From NCBI GenBank assembly GCA_902579825.1, contig CACHII010000004.1:1-64000 (forward strand): a stretch of DNA of 64,000 nt, in the 5' to 3' direction. Of this stretch, positions 16,681 to 24,397 are shown in pieces (the first letter of the stretch is position 1; each line of letters starts with the position of its first letter). The notes beneath the pieces are model-generated. The model saw only the letters and a program-made list of their open reading frames with translations. It was not told where the DNA came from and did not search any database. The DNA comes from an uncultured SAR86 cluster bacterium (GTDB lineage Bacteria > Pseudomonadota > Gammaproteobacteria > Magnimaribacterales > D2472). The position numbers and the translations under genes were made by a program.

Positions 16681-17543
16681 CAAAAGCCATCGGCTTTATT
16701 GGTTTAGGTGTTATGGGTTTCCCCATGGCAGGTCATCTTTCAGAACACAATCAAATTGCGGTATTTAACAGAACTAAAACCAAATCTGAAATTTGGTCAA
16801 CTAAATACAAAGGTAAAATTTGTAGCTCACCGCATGAACTGGCAAAAATATCTGATGTCATCATTTTGTGTGTTAGTGATGATAATGATGTAAGAGATAT
16901 ACTTACAGGCCACCAAGGATTGCTTAACAATCTAAAGCCTGGATCTATAATTATTGATCACACTACGACTTCAGCAAAATTAGCCAAAGAAATGTATGAG
17001 TTATTAAACGCAAACAATGTTTCTTATATTGATGCGCCAGTGTCTGGTGGTGAACTGGGAGCCCAGTCAGGCAAGCTATCAATAATGGTCGGAGGCAATA
17101 AAGATGCTTACAATCAAATTAAAAGTATTTTAGAACCTTACACAAAGCTTATTAAATATATGGGCTTAAGTGGCTCTGGTCAGTATACAAAAATGGTTAA
17201 TCAAATATGCATAGCTGGGCTGATACAAGCATTGGCAGAGGGTATAAATTTTTCTGAAAAAGTGGGATTGGATACTAAAAGTGTCTTAGAAGTTGTATCT
17301 AGTGGTGCAGCTCAATCATGGCAAATGGAAAACAGATGGCTATCGATGTTAGATGACAGTTATGATCATGGCTTTGCTGTTGATTTAATGAGAAAAGATT
17401 TAGAAATAGTTTTAGATGAAGCCAATATAAACAACATTAATGTTGAAATAACAAAAATTATTAATGAATTTTATAAAGATATACAAAAAGCAGGAGGTGG
17501 AAGATGGGACACTTCAAGCTTGCTAAAAAGAATAGAAAATTAA
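16677..17543 (+). CDS. 3-hydroxyisobutyrate dehydrogenase-like (beta-hydroxyacid dehydrogenase) reductase
   Basis: This 288-residue protein shows the beta-hydroxyacid dehydrogenase signatures: GLGVMGFPMAGHL (Rossmann fingerprint, residues 9-21), DAPVSGGELGAQSGKLSIMVGG (substrate-binding motif, about residue 122), SGQYTKMVNQI with the catalytic Lys (about 170), and a final FAVDLMRKDLEIVLDEA helix. Relatives include 3-hydroxyisobutyrate dehydrogenase and tartronate semialdehyde reductase, and the sequence alone does not separate these. Length is typical. Its stop shares TTAA with the convergent membrane-protein gene. Confidence 0.87.
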   Translation: MTKAIGFIGLGVMGFPMAGHLSEHNQIAVFNRTKTKSEIWSTKYKGKICSSPHELAKISDVIILCVSDDNDVRDILTGHQGLLNNLKPGSIIIDHTTTSAKLAKEMYELLNANNVSYIDAPVSGGELGAQSGKLSIMVGGNKDAYNQIKSILEPYTKLIKYMGLSGSGQYTKMVNQICIAGLIQALAEGINFSEKVGLDTKSVLEVVSSGAAQSWQMENRWLSMLDDSYDHGFAVDLMRKDLEIVLDEANINNINVEITKIINEFYKDIQKAGGGRWDTSSLLKRIEN

Positions 17544-17908
17544 ACTAACAATAACTTTGATGAATATACAAATACTCCATATCCAATAACGATCATCGCA
17601 GAGGCCGTTTCAAGTGAATCAATTTCAGGTGAGTTTAGATTAACCATAGAATAGTAACCCTCAGGATTTAAGATTAACCAAAAGACTCCAGCTATATGTG
17701 TAAACATGATCAAGGTTACTATCCAGTTAAATGGTTGAGCAGTAAAAACAATCATTGAGCCTAGGATAATGAATATTAACTCTATTGTTAGCACGACATT
17801 TATATTTTTTCTTTTCAATAGATATCTTAATAAACTATAGCCTTTGATATAGGTATAAAAAAGCATAAAACCATATACGAAGTAAAGTGATGACAAGATA
17901 TAAATCAT
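17540..17908 (-). CDS. Small four-helix membrane protein, unknown
   Basis: This 122-residue protein has about four hydrophobic helices (residues 1-22, 38-58, 62-82 and 101-121) joined by short basic or acidic loops (LLKRKN; SPEIDSLETAS). I do not recognise a family; by size and topology it resembles many small uncharacterised inner-membrane proteins. It is transcribed alone on the minus strand, with its stop overlapping the convergent reductase gene by four bases and its start 26 bases from the promoter of the plus-strand nuclease gene. Confidence 0.6.
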   Translation of the reverse strand: MIYILSSLYFVYGFMLFYTYIKGYSLLRYLLKRKNINVVLTIELIFIILGSMIVFTAQPFNWIVTLIMFTHIAGVFWLILNPEGYYSMVNLNSPEIDSLETASAMIVIGYGVFVYSSKLLLV

Positions 17909-17934
17909 AGTTAAATTTTATATTACATCCGTCT

Positions 17935-17963
17935 TTGCAGATAATTTATTTTGAGGCTATATT
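17935..17963 (+). promoter_or_regulatory. Probable sigma-70-type promoter of the DUF2779 gene (leaderless)
   Basis: TTGCAG (17935-17940) and TATATT (17958-17963) are separated by 17 bases, close to the bacterial vegetative consensus. Transcription would begin about 7 bases after the -10 element, which is at or next to ATG 17971. No Shine-Dalgarno is visible, so the message would be leaderless or nearly so. Confidence 0.5.
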
Positions 17964-17970
17964 ATTAGAG

Positions 17971-19458
17971 ATGTTATCTAAGTCTAAATTTATTCTTGGT
18001 CAGCAATGTGCTAAATCATTTTGGCTAGATCTTAATGATGAACCACCGACCAATGAAGCTGATGATGCAGCCAAAGATAGACTCAGAGCTGGTGATGAAG
18101 TAGGAGAAATCGCAAAAGAAATATTTCCTGGAGGCAAAGCAGTTCCATACTTAAAAGGCGAGTATAAGGAAATGTTCGATATTACTAAAAATTTAATTAA
18201 AGAGGGCGTGACTACTATATACGAAGCTTCATTTATTTATGATGATATTTTTGTTCGTGTGGACCTTATGAACAAAACAGAAAAGGGTTGGGATATATAT
18301 GAGGTTAAATCTTCAACAAAAATCAAACCATATCATAAGTATGATGCCAGCATTCAATGGCATGTTTTAGAAAATCTTAAGCTCTTTAGCCTAAATGGTG
18401 TTTCTATTGTAACTTTAAATAATAAGTATGAAAAAGAAGAAAATATCATCCCACTAAAATATTTCAGAATTGACCCAATCACCCATGAAGCAAATGAAAA
18501 AAAGAATGAAGTAAAAGATAAAATCTTAGAATTAAAAAATATTGCAAAATTTGACAAAGAACCTTTAGTAGACATTGGACCACATTGCAAAAAACCACAT
18601 AGTTGCGTCTATTTAGATAAATGTTGGCCAAAAAATATGAATGACATTGATTCGATATTTAGACTTTACAGATTGCCTTTAAAAAAGAAACTTAATTTTT
18701 ACAATAAAGGGGTGGATAAATTTGAAAACATAAAAGATGTTTCATCTCTAACAGAAACACAGCAAAATCAATTTAAAGCTTACCAAACACAATCTCCAGT
18801 AATAGATAAAAAGAAGCTAAATGATTTTGTTTCAAAGGTTGAATATCCAATAACTTATTTTGATTTTGAAACTTTTACAGATGCTGTGCCGGTATTTGAG
18901 AAGCAAAGACCTCACATGCAAATGCCTTTTCAGTATTCTATGCACATTCAATCCTCAAAAGATGAGGTATTAGATTTGAATGACCCACATCCTGAATTTA
19001 TAGCTAATCACTTAGAAGATCCAAGACAACAAATAGCCGAAAGTTTAATTAAAAACTTCCCTAAAAGCGGGACAATCATGGCCTATAACGAGTCTTTTGA
19101 AAAAGGCTGCATTGAAACATTATCTGAATTTTGCCCTGATCTTAAGAATGAACTTTTAGATCTTAATGATCGATTTCTTGATTTAATTATTCCTTTTCGT
19201 GGAGGTGCTTATTATGATTCAAATTTTTATGGAAGCTTTTCAATAAAAAAAGTACTGCCAGCACTATGTCCTAATGATAAAAATTTAGACTATAAATCAT
19301 TAGAAATTAGTAATGGCGGACAAGCATCAAGCTCATATAAAAAATTAAGAGGTCAAACAGATAAAGAAATAGCACACACCAGAGAGGAGCTATTTAAATA
19401 TTGTCGTCTTGATACATTTGCCATGTATGAAATTTATATGAAACTACTGTCACTGTAG
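17971..19458 (+). CDS. DUF2779 protein: Cas4/RecB-like Fe-S nuclease fused to a DEDDy-type exonuclease domain
   Basis: This 495-residue protein combines two nuclease-like modules. The N-terminal half resembles Cas4/RecB-type PD-(D/E)xK nucleases: Asp98 before YEVKSS (Glu111, Lys113), then a Q-x-x-x motif in DASIQWHVL. Four cysteines sit as in Cas4 iron-sulphur nucleases: Cys13 near the N-terminus and Cys206-x5-Cys212-x5-Cys218. The C-terminal half (about 290-495) matches DUF2779 and looks like a DEDDy 3'-5' exonuclease, with YFDFET (Asp298, Glu300), AYNESFE and KYCRLD (Tyr477, Asp481). The family is uncharacterised; a DNA- or RNA-processing role is inference. An in-frame TTG or ATG further upstream would add 12 residues, but the promoter position favours ATG 17971. 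Confidence 0.8.
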   Translation: MLSKSKFILGQQCAKSFWLDLNDEPPTNEADDAAKDRLRAGDEVGEIAKEIFPGGKAVPYLKGEYKEMFDITKNLIKEGVTTIYEASFIYDDIFVRVDLMNKTEKGWDIYEVKSSTKIKPYHKYDASIQWHVLENLKLFSLNGVSIVTLNNKYEKEENIIPLKYFRIDPITHEANEKKNEVKDKILELKNIAKFDKEPLVDIGPHCKKPHSCVYLDKCWPKNMNDIDSIFRLYRLPLKKKLNFYNKGVDKFENIKDVSSLTETQQNQFKAYQTQSPVIDKKKLNDFVSKVEYPITYFDFETFTDAVPVFEKQRPHMQMPFQYSMHIQSSKDEVLDLNDPHPEFIANHLEDPRQQIAESLIKNFPKSGTIMAYNESFEKGCIETLSEFCPDLKNELLDLNDRFLDLIIPFRGGAYYDSNFYGSFSIKKVLPALCPNDKNLDYKSLEISNGGQASSSYKKLRGQTDKEIAHTREELFKYCRLDTFAMYEIYMKLLSL

Positions 19459-20211
19459 TTAAAAAGAATATATAAAACTTGAACTAAATGACTGATCTGA
19501 TTTTTCAGCTAAGTCTGGAGGATCATTATCAAAAGACTCAGAGAACTTAAATTTTATTAAAAAATTTTCTGAAACAGGAATGTTATAAGACAACGAAATA
19601 GAATATTTATAGTCGTCACTAAAATCTTTAAGGGATGGCTGAAAAAACATAGATCCAGAAATAAATGAATCATTCTCAAAACTTATATTTCTATTTATGT
19701 ATAAGCTAGCTCTGTCAGTTGATTTTTCATCTCCCAATAAGCTTTCTTCATTTTCATGCAAGAAACTTAAACTTAATATAATATTTTTTAATTCAGAAAA
19801 CCTTACACCCAATCCAAATAGATCTCTTCGCTTATATCTTTGAAAGGGATTTTCACTACTTTGAAGATATGCCTCAAAATCATACTTCTTATCAGATTGC
19901 CATAAAAGTCTAGTATGAAAAAAAGTTGCTTCATCTTCAACCAAGTCATCTTTTGTTCTCTCAGATCTTTCAAATACAAGCAATTTTTCTATGGACGATG
20001 AGTTATTAACTAAAGCAATGCCAATATCGAAATCATCTCTATCTTCGTTACCTCTAGAACTGGCAAGCGAAAATTCTAAATTTTTAAATTTTCCAATTTC
20101 ACCTGATTGCCTGACGGTTTCAATATCTACAATAGGTGACGCATTTAAAAATGTTGTTACAAAAAAGAACAATATAAATATTTTTTTATTAGACTTAGTC
20201 ATTTCGTTCAT
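19459..20211 (-). CDS. DUF481 outer-membrane beta-barrel protein (YdiY-like)
   Basis: This 250-residue exported protein has a signal peptide (cut after about residue 24, FLNAS). The remaining body is a run of alternating amphipathic strands with Asp/Ser-rich turns, and it ends in aromatic Phe as outer-membrane barrels do. The C-terminal YSISLSYNIPVSENFLIKFKF and the SFDNDPPD motif match DUF481/YdiY proteins. Function of the family is unknown, though YdiY is acid-inducible. The ATG overlaps the end of the upstream channel gene by 17 bases (an ATG 9 bases later is also possible), so the two are likely translated from one message. Its stop abuts that of the convergent nuclease gene. Confidence 0.75.
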   Translation of the reverse strand: MNEMTKSNKKIFILFFFVTTFLNASPIVDIETVRQSGEIGKFKNLEFSLASSRGNEDRDDFDIGIALVNNSSSIEKLLVFERSERTKDDLVEDEATFFHTRLLWQSDKKYDFEAYLQSSENPFQRYKRRDLFGLGVRFSELKNIILSLSFLHENEESLLGDEKSTDRASLYINRNISFENDSFISGSMFFQPSLKDFSDDYKYSISLSYNIPVSENFLIKFKFSESFDNDPPDLAEKSDQSFSSSFIYSF

Positions 20212-20908
20212 TGTCTATTCTTTGGGCTGCAACAACATCAACGAGCAAGGCAACAAATAAATTTAGGATCACAATCCCACAAATAAATATATAACTTATA
20301 AAATATAACCAACTCATTGGTAAGGCTTCAGAAATAGGAGCAAGAACATTTTCCCAGCTAGACATTGTTCCAACTTGAACAAGCGTTATCATTGACTCTC
20401 CAAGTGTTTTAAATTGAGCTCCTGGTATTTCTGCAAAGTAAGTAGTACCCACAACTGCATAAATATAAGTAATAATAAAAATCAATAAAAGTATATAAAC
20501 ACTTTTCCTGAGTGATATTGCTAAATTCTCTACGATGTTTTTTAGTTCTGGAATGAATGAAATAATTCTTAATAATCTAAACAATCTAAGTAGTCTTAAG
20601 ACCAGAACAGATTCAGTTGCATTTGCAGGTATTAGAGAGCCTATAACAATTACTAGGTCAAAAACATTCCAACCATCCGAAAAGAAGTCTTTTAATTTTT
20701 TTTCTGCTAAAAATCTAATTATTATTTCAATTAAAAAAATTATGGTTATTACATAATCTGTAACTAAAAGTAATTCATAAATATTGTCATTTATGGAATA
20801 AGTCTTTACACCAATAGTGAGTGAAGAAATTAAAATTACAAATGTTACAAAATATTGAAAGCTTCTGTTGTTTTTTATGTTCTCACAATATTGGGCTATC
20901 TTTTCCAT
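20195..20908 (-). CDS. Single-domain voltage-gated cation channel (BacNav-like) with atypical filter
   Basis: This 237-residue protein has six membrane segments: S1-S4 at about 20-120, and S5-pore-S6 at about 137-225. S4 is unmistakable, with Arg105, 108, 111 and 114 every third residue in VLRLLRLFRLLR. The pore segment reads TMSSWEN (Thr181 to Asn187), aligning with TLESWAS of NaChBac. The Glu that sets sodium selectivity is Ser183 here, and an acidic residue appears three positions later (Glu186). S6 contains the hinge-region FICGIVILNLFVALLVDVV typical of the family. The channel should be a homotetramer in the inner membrane. Cation choice is uncertain because of the changed filter. Its gene overlaps the DUF481 gene. 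Confidence 0.88.
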   Translation of the reverse strand: MEKIAQYCENIKNNRSFQYFVTFVILISSLTIGVKTYSINDNIYELLLVTDYVITIIFLIEIIIRFLAEKKLKDFFSDGWNVFDLVIVIGSLIPANATESVLVLRLLRLFRLLRIISFIPELKNIVENLAISLRKSVYILLLIFIITYIYAVVGTTYFAEIPGAQFKTLGESMITLVQVGTMSSWENVLAPISEALPMSWLYFISYIFICGIVILNLFVALLVDVVAAQRIDNERND

Positions 20909-20927
20909 ACCAATTACAACCTAAATT

Positions 20928-21182
20928 TTAGAAACTACCTTTTGCTATATGTCTTTGATCAACTTCATAAATTTTTAAATCAGCTATATGTTTTTGATCT
21001 TCCCAATAAATTGTCATATCAGCTATATGTTTTTGATCTGTATAAAACCATAAACAATCTCCTTTTGCTCGATGTTTTTGATCTTCTACAAATATCAACA
21101 TATCAGCTCTATGTTTTTGATCTTCTCGATAAATTTTTAAATCAGCTCTATGTTTTTGATTTGTGACATAAATTATTGCCAT
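20928..21182 (-). CDS. 7(1)-septoil-knot (DUF6150-type) repeat protein
   Basis: This 84-residue protein is built of six near-identical units of about 13 residues, each with a [DN]Q[KR]H[RI]A core (starting at about residues 8, 21, 34, 49, 62 and 75) followed by an aromatic/aliphatic strand such as DLKIY. One spacer is longer and carries GDCLWF. This layout, including the Trp-containing insert and repeated ADLKIY strands, matches the small family predicted to fold as a 7(1) septoil knot (formerly DUF6150). No function is established. Most members have Tyr-Xaa-Asn/Gln-Gln-Ala; here the variable pair is Lys-His. AAGGGG precedes the ATG by 8 bases. The next gene on this strand is the voltage-gated channel, 19 bases on. 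Confidence 0.75.
   Translation of the reverse strand: MAIIYVTNQKHRADLKIYREDQKHRADMLIFVEDQKHRAKGDCLWFYTDQKHIADMTIYWEDQKHIADLKIYEVDQRHIAKGSF
20943..21165. repeat. Coding direct repeats, unit of about 17 bases, spaced 39-45 bases
   Basis: Six copies of a unit resembling GCTATATGTTTTTGATC (plus-strand sense) recur at intervals of 39 bases, with one of 45. They are the DNA form of the protein repeats in the septoil-knot gene, and the spacing equals 13 or 15 codons. The same repeats also make an open frame on the other strand, which I judge to be a shadow. Copies share synonymous positions, suggesting recent expansion or gene conversion. Confidence 0.8.
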
Positions 21183-21260
21183 GGTACATCCCCTTAATTA
21201 TAGTTTTATTATATACATAAAATAAACTAAACTTTAATCAGAAAATATTGATTTAGTTAA

Positions 21261-21989
21261 ATGTTCAAAATACTATCAAATTTAACAGACAAACTATTAG
21301 GATGCATTATGTGGCCCTTGGCTGCTGCAGTAATATATTACTATCCTGATATCTTTTCTTTATTCACGACAACTGTCAGTTCTTTCATTCTAAATGCAAG
21401 CCCCATTTATCTTGTAGGAGCTATTTTTTTCTTATTTTTTCGCTTTAATTTTTTACCTTTTATTAAATTCCCAAAATTTTGGAATTTTAATAAAGGTAAA
21501 TATACTTTTGCCTCAAGATTAGATACATGGGAGCATGAGTTCAACCATTGGTTTTTCGCAATATTAACTTTCAAACTTGGATCAAGTTTTAAGACTTTTC
21601 CTAAGCCGACTGAATTAGGTCATGCTGGTTATATGTGGTCGCGCGGAACTAATTGGCTAATAATAATAGGTCCATATTTCTTTCCAACATTTACTTTTTT
21701 ATTACTTCCATTAATTTTTATACCTTACGAGCCTTTATATCCCTTTTTACAGTTTTTGTTGGGTTGGTCTATTTCATTTCATATGATTCAAAACGTGATT
21801 GATGTAATACAAAATTGGAAGCCTGGGGTAGAAGGCTCATTCACTGACTTAACAACTTTGACAGTCAGTCAACCAAATCAAACAACATTTTCAATTTATC
21901 GTTCATGGATATTTGCCATTATAATGATTCCAGCTTTAAATTTTGCTGTATTTACTTACATTTTGATGGTCTTACAACGAAATTTCTAA
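21261..21989 (+). CDS. M50B-like intramembrane zinc metalloprotease
   Basis: This 242-residue protein has about five membrane helices. A helix contains WEHEFNHWFF with an HExxH motif (His92, Glu93, His96), and a later segment, TNWLIIIGPYFFPTFTFLLL, resembles the glycine-proline loop and core helix of site-2-protease-like M50B peptidases. The GHAGYMWSR loop in between could supply a further ligand. A third metal ligand, usually Asp in S2P, may be in the VIDVIQNW helix. It lies divergently from the septoil-knot gene and 20 bases before the CASTOR/POLLUX-like channel gene, so a functional link to the membrane cluster is possible. Substrate unknown. Confidence 0.6.
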   Translation: MFKILSNLTDKLLGCIMWPLAAAVIYYYPDIFSLFTTTVSSFILNASPIYLVGAIFFLFFRFNFLPFIKFPKFWNFNKGKYTFASRLDTWEHEFNHWFFAILTFKLGSSFKTFPKPTELGHAGYMWSRGTNWLIIIGPYFFPTFTFLLLPLIFIPYEPLYPFLQFLLGWSISFHMIQNVIDVIQNWKPGVEGSFTDLTTLTVSQPNQTTFSIYRSWIFAIIMIPALNFAVFTYILMVLQRNF

Positions 21990-22009
21990 TGTAGAATATT
22001 ATTTAATAT

Positions 22010-23884
22010 ATGCGATTAATAAAAAAGTTAAGGTATTTCATTGACAAGAGTCTTGCGAGAAGTTTCTTATATGTATGTTATTTATTGGCGTTTTTAGTTT
22101 TTATTACAGTAGCCTCCATCACCGCAATAGATATTTATTTTGGAGAAGGTGAATGGACCAGTTTTTGGTTCATTTTTTCTAATTATTTTTTCGAATCATT
22201 AATTGGTGAGGGAACAAAAGATAATTCATTATTTGTAAATGTATTATTAAATTTACTTGTTACACTTACTGGTCTATTTGTATCATCAATTGTTATTGGA
22301 ATAATAGTAACTGCTATTACTGATAGAATCGAAAGTATTCGTCAGGGTACTGGCTATATTGAAGAAAGCAATCATCAGTTGATTCTTGGATGGTCTTCTG
22401 GTATCACGCTGGTATTCAGAGAATTCCTGCAAGCAAATGAAAATCAAAAAAATACAAATATAGTGTTCATGGATAACATTAATCCAGTTGAAGCAAACCA
22501 AAGAATAATTTCACAATTTCCTGACAAAAAAGATTATCAAAGGATAATTCCTAAACAAGGAAGAATTTCAGATAGAAAACACTTAGAAATTGTAAACGTT
22601 GATCTAGCTAGATCTATCTTTATAAACCACGAAGATGATATGGAATCCATCAAGGCTATTGCAGCAATTGTAAATAATCCAAACAGAAAAAAAGATAAAT
22701 ATAATATTGTTACCAAAATGAATACCAAAGAAAATTATGAGCTTGCAAAGATTATAGGCGGTGACGAAACTAAAGTTTTATTTTTTGGTGATATGTTAGC
22801 AAGAGTTGGCGCCCAAAGCTGTCTTCAGTCAGGTCTAGCCCAAGTTTACTTAGAATTGGTTAACTTTGATGGCGATGAAATCTATTTTCAAAAAGAATCA
22901 ACACTTGTGGGAAAAAACTATGGCGACGCAGTTTTGTCTTATGATACTTCTTGTGTCATAGGTATTGAAAGAGATGGTGATGTAATAGTAAACCCCAAAG
23001 CTAATGAAGAGATTATGGGTAATGACTCTATTATTGCTATCTCAATGGATGATGATACTGTTATTAAGGATGGAAAAGATATAACTCCAGCTAAAAATAA
23101 GATCGCAAAAAAACTAAACAATAACAAAAAAATAGAAAATATCTTTATTTTTGGACACAGTGAAGGCGATTTATCAAAGCTTAAGGTTATATGTAAACAT
23201 TTAATTAAGTATATTAGTGATGGTTCAAGTATTTGTTTAGTAAACGAAAATAAGGATTCATTAAGTCTCATTGAGGAAATAAGTTCTGATAGAAACATAA
23301 AAGTTTCTTTTATTCAAGGAAATTTTAGATCAAGAGAGTTCCTTGAAAATATACAAATGAAATCTGGCGATAAAGTTTTAATATTGAGTCCATTTAATGG
23401 TATTAATGATATTGACTCATGCGACGCTCAAACGCTCTTTACTCTTATCAATTTGAGAGATATTGAAAAGCGTGAGAATAAGAATTTTGTTTTAACAACC
23501 GAGTTAATTAATTCTAACAATGCAGAGATTTTTGCATCTAATATGGATGATGATTATTTATACAGTGAAGATATTGTTCAATCCATGTTAGTTCAAATTT
23601 CTGAAAATCCAATCTTGGATAAATTTTTTAATGATTTGGCATCACCTGAGGGATCTGAAATTTATTTCAAGCCTATTAGCGATTACGTTGATATCTCAGA
23701 ACCAATCGATTTCTATACTATTTGTAAATCTGCATTAAACAAAGGCCAAACAGTTATAGGCTACCAGCTTGCGGACAATGAACATTTAAAAGAATTAGAT
23801 TCTGGCATTGTAATTAACCCAGTAAAATCTGAAAAAAGATTTTTCAATACTGAGGATATGTTAATTGTTTTTGCTGACGATTAG
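22010..23884 (+). CDS. CASTOR/POLLUX-like ion channel with RCK domains
   Basis: This 624-residue protein has two or more N-terminal membrane helices (about 17-40, 53-63 and 75-105) with a short pore-like loop (NYFFESLIGEGTK), followed by a long cytoplasmic part with Rossmann-like RCK modules (HQLILGWSSGITLVFREF at about 122; ENIFIFGHSEGDLSKLKVI at about 380). This order, and the absence of the TVGYGD filter, match the CASTOR/POLLUX/DMI1 family. Those proteins are calcium-gated cation channels in plant nuclei and are common but unstudied in bacteria. Length is close to bacterial homologues (about 620-650). Probably forms an operon with the M50-like gene upstream. Confidence 0.8.
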   Translation: MRLIKKLRYFIDKSLARSFLYVCYLLAFLVFITVASITAIDIYFGEGEWTSFWFIFSNYFFESLIGEGTKDNSLFVNVLLNLLVTLTGLFVSSIVIGIIVTAITDRIESIRQGTGYIEESNHQLILGWSSGITLVFREFLQANENQKNTNIVFMDNINPVEANQRIISQFPDKKDYQRIIPKQGRISDRKHLEIVNVDLARSIFINHEDDMESIKAIAAIVNNPNRKKDKYNIVTKMNTKENYELAKIIGGDETKVLFFGDMLARVGAQSCLQSGLAQVYLELVNFDGDEIYFQKESTLVGKNYGDAVLSYDTSCVIGIERDGDVIVNPKANEEIMGNDSIIAISMDDDTVIKDGKDITPAKNKIAKKLNNNKKIENIFIFGHSEGDLSKLKVICKHLIKYISDGSSICLVNENKDSLSLIEEISSDRNIKVSFIQGNFRSREFLENIQMKSGDKVLILSPFNGINDIDSCDAQTLFTLINLRDIEKRENKNFVLTTELINSNNAEIFASNMDDDYLYSEDIVQSMLVQISENPILDKFFNDLASPEGSEIYFKPISDYVDISEPIDFYTICKSALNKGQTVIGYQLADNEHLKELDSGIVINPVKSEKRFFNTEDMLIVFADD

Positions 23885-23960
23885 GCTTAAATAGCAACTA
23901 TTACATTCCAAACATTTTTGTTACTTTCTGAATTTGAAGATGCTCAATTTTTTTTGAAAG

Positions 23961-24377
23961 TTATAAATCTCCTTCTTTTCTGACTTCACTTCTTCCAATT
24001 TCAAATTGCTCGCCATATCTTGCTTCAAGCTTTTTTTGATTTTCGCTAATAACCTCAAAAGGATCCAGATCAAGCGCAGCACAAGCTGTTACCCAATACC
24101 ACATAATATCTCCAAGCTCTCTTTTCATATGAAAAATATTATCATCTGATGGGGGCTTACCTTGAAGAAACATTTTTTTAACTATTTCAACAAATTCACC
24201 TGTTTCACTTCCCAAACCAAGTGCTGCTGTGAGCAACCTAGGTGTTTTTATAGAAGAGCTATCTTCAATCTTATTAAAGCTTTCTGATAGAGCCTCAAGA
24301 TCTAGACTAGGATCACTAGTAACTTTTGTTACAAAATCTGTATAAGTATCAAAAAATTTTTTTACTTCTTTACTCAT
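23961..24377 (-). CDS. MazG-like nucleotide pyrophosphohydrolase
   Basis: This 138-residue all-alpha protein has the MazG signature: GLGSETGEFVEIVKK (E-x-x-E pair, about residues 54-68) and a later ELGDIMWYWVTACAALD (E-x-x-D, about residues 86-102), the four carboxylates that bind Mg2+. MazG-type enzymes hydrolyse (d)NTPs to monophosphates and remove unusual nucleotides; some small members are phage-derived. Substrate unknown here. GGGAGAAAA precedes the ATG. It lies 20 bases downstream of the RpiR-type regulator on the same strand. Confidence 0.85.
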   Translation of the reverse strand: MSKEVKKFFDTYTDFVTKVTSDPSLDLEALSESFNKIEDSSSIKTPRLLTAALGLGSETGEFVEIVKKMFLQGKPPSDDNIFHMKRELGDIMWYWVTACAALDLDPFEVISENQKKLEARYGEQFEIGRSEVRKEGDL

Positions 24378-24397
24378 ATTTTTCTCCCATTTTAATA

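Noticed and set aside
20943-21165. Possible CRISPR array (regularly spaced repeats of about 17 bases)
   Set aside because: The units are too short and lie in frame with 13-15 codons, spacers also resemble each other, and there is no cas gene. They are coding repeats.
20855-21166. Plus-strand frame with repeated LYVFDL units opposite the septoil-knot gene
   Set aside because: It is the mirror of the repeat DNA. The minus-strand frame has a good ribosome site and a recognisable family, while the plus-strand frame starts inside the channel gene and has no ribosome site.
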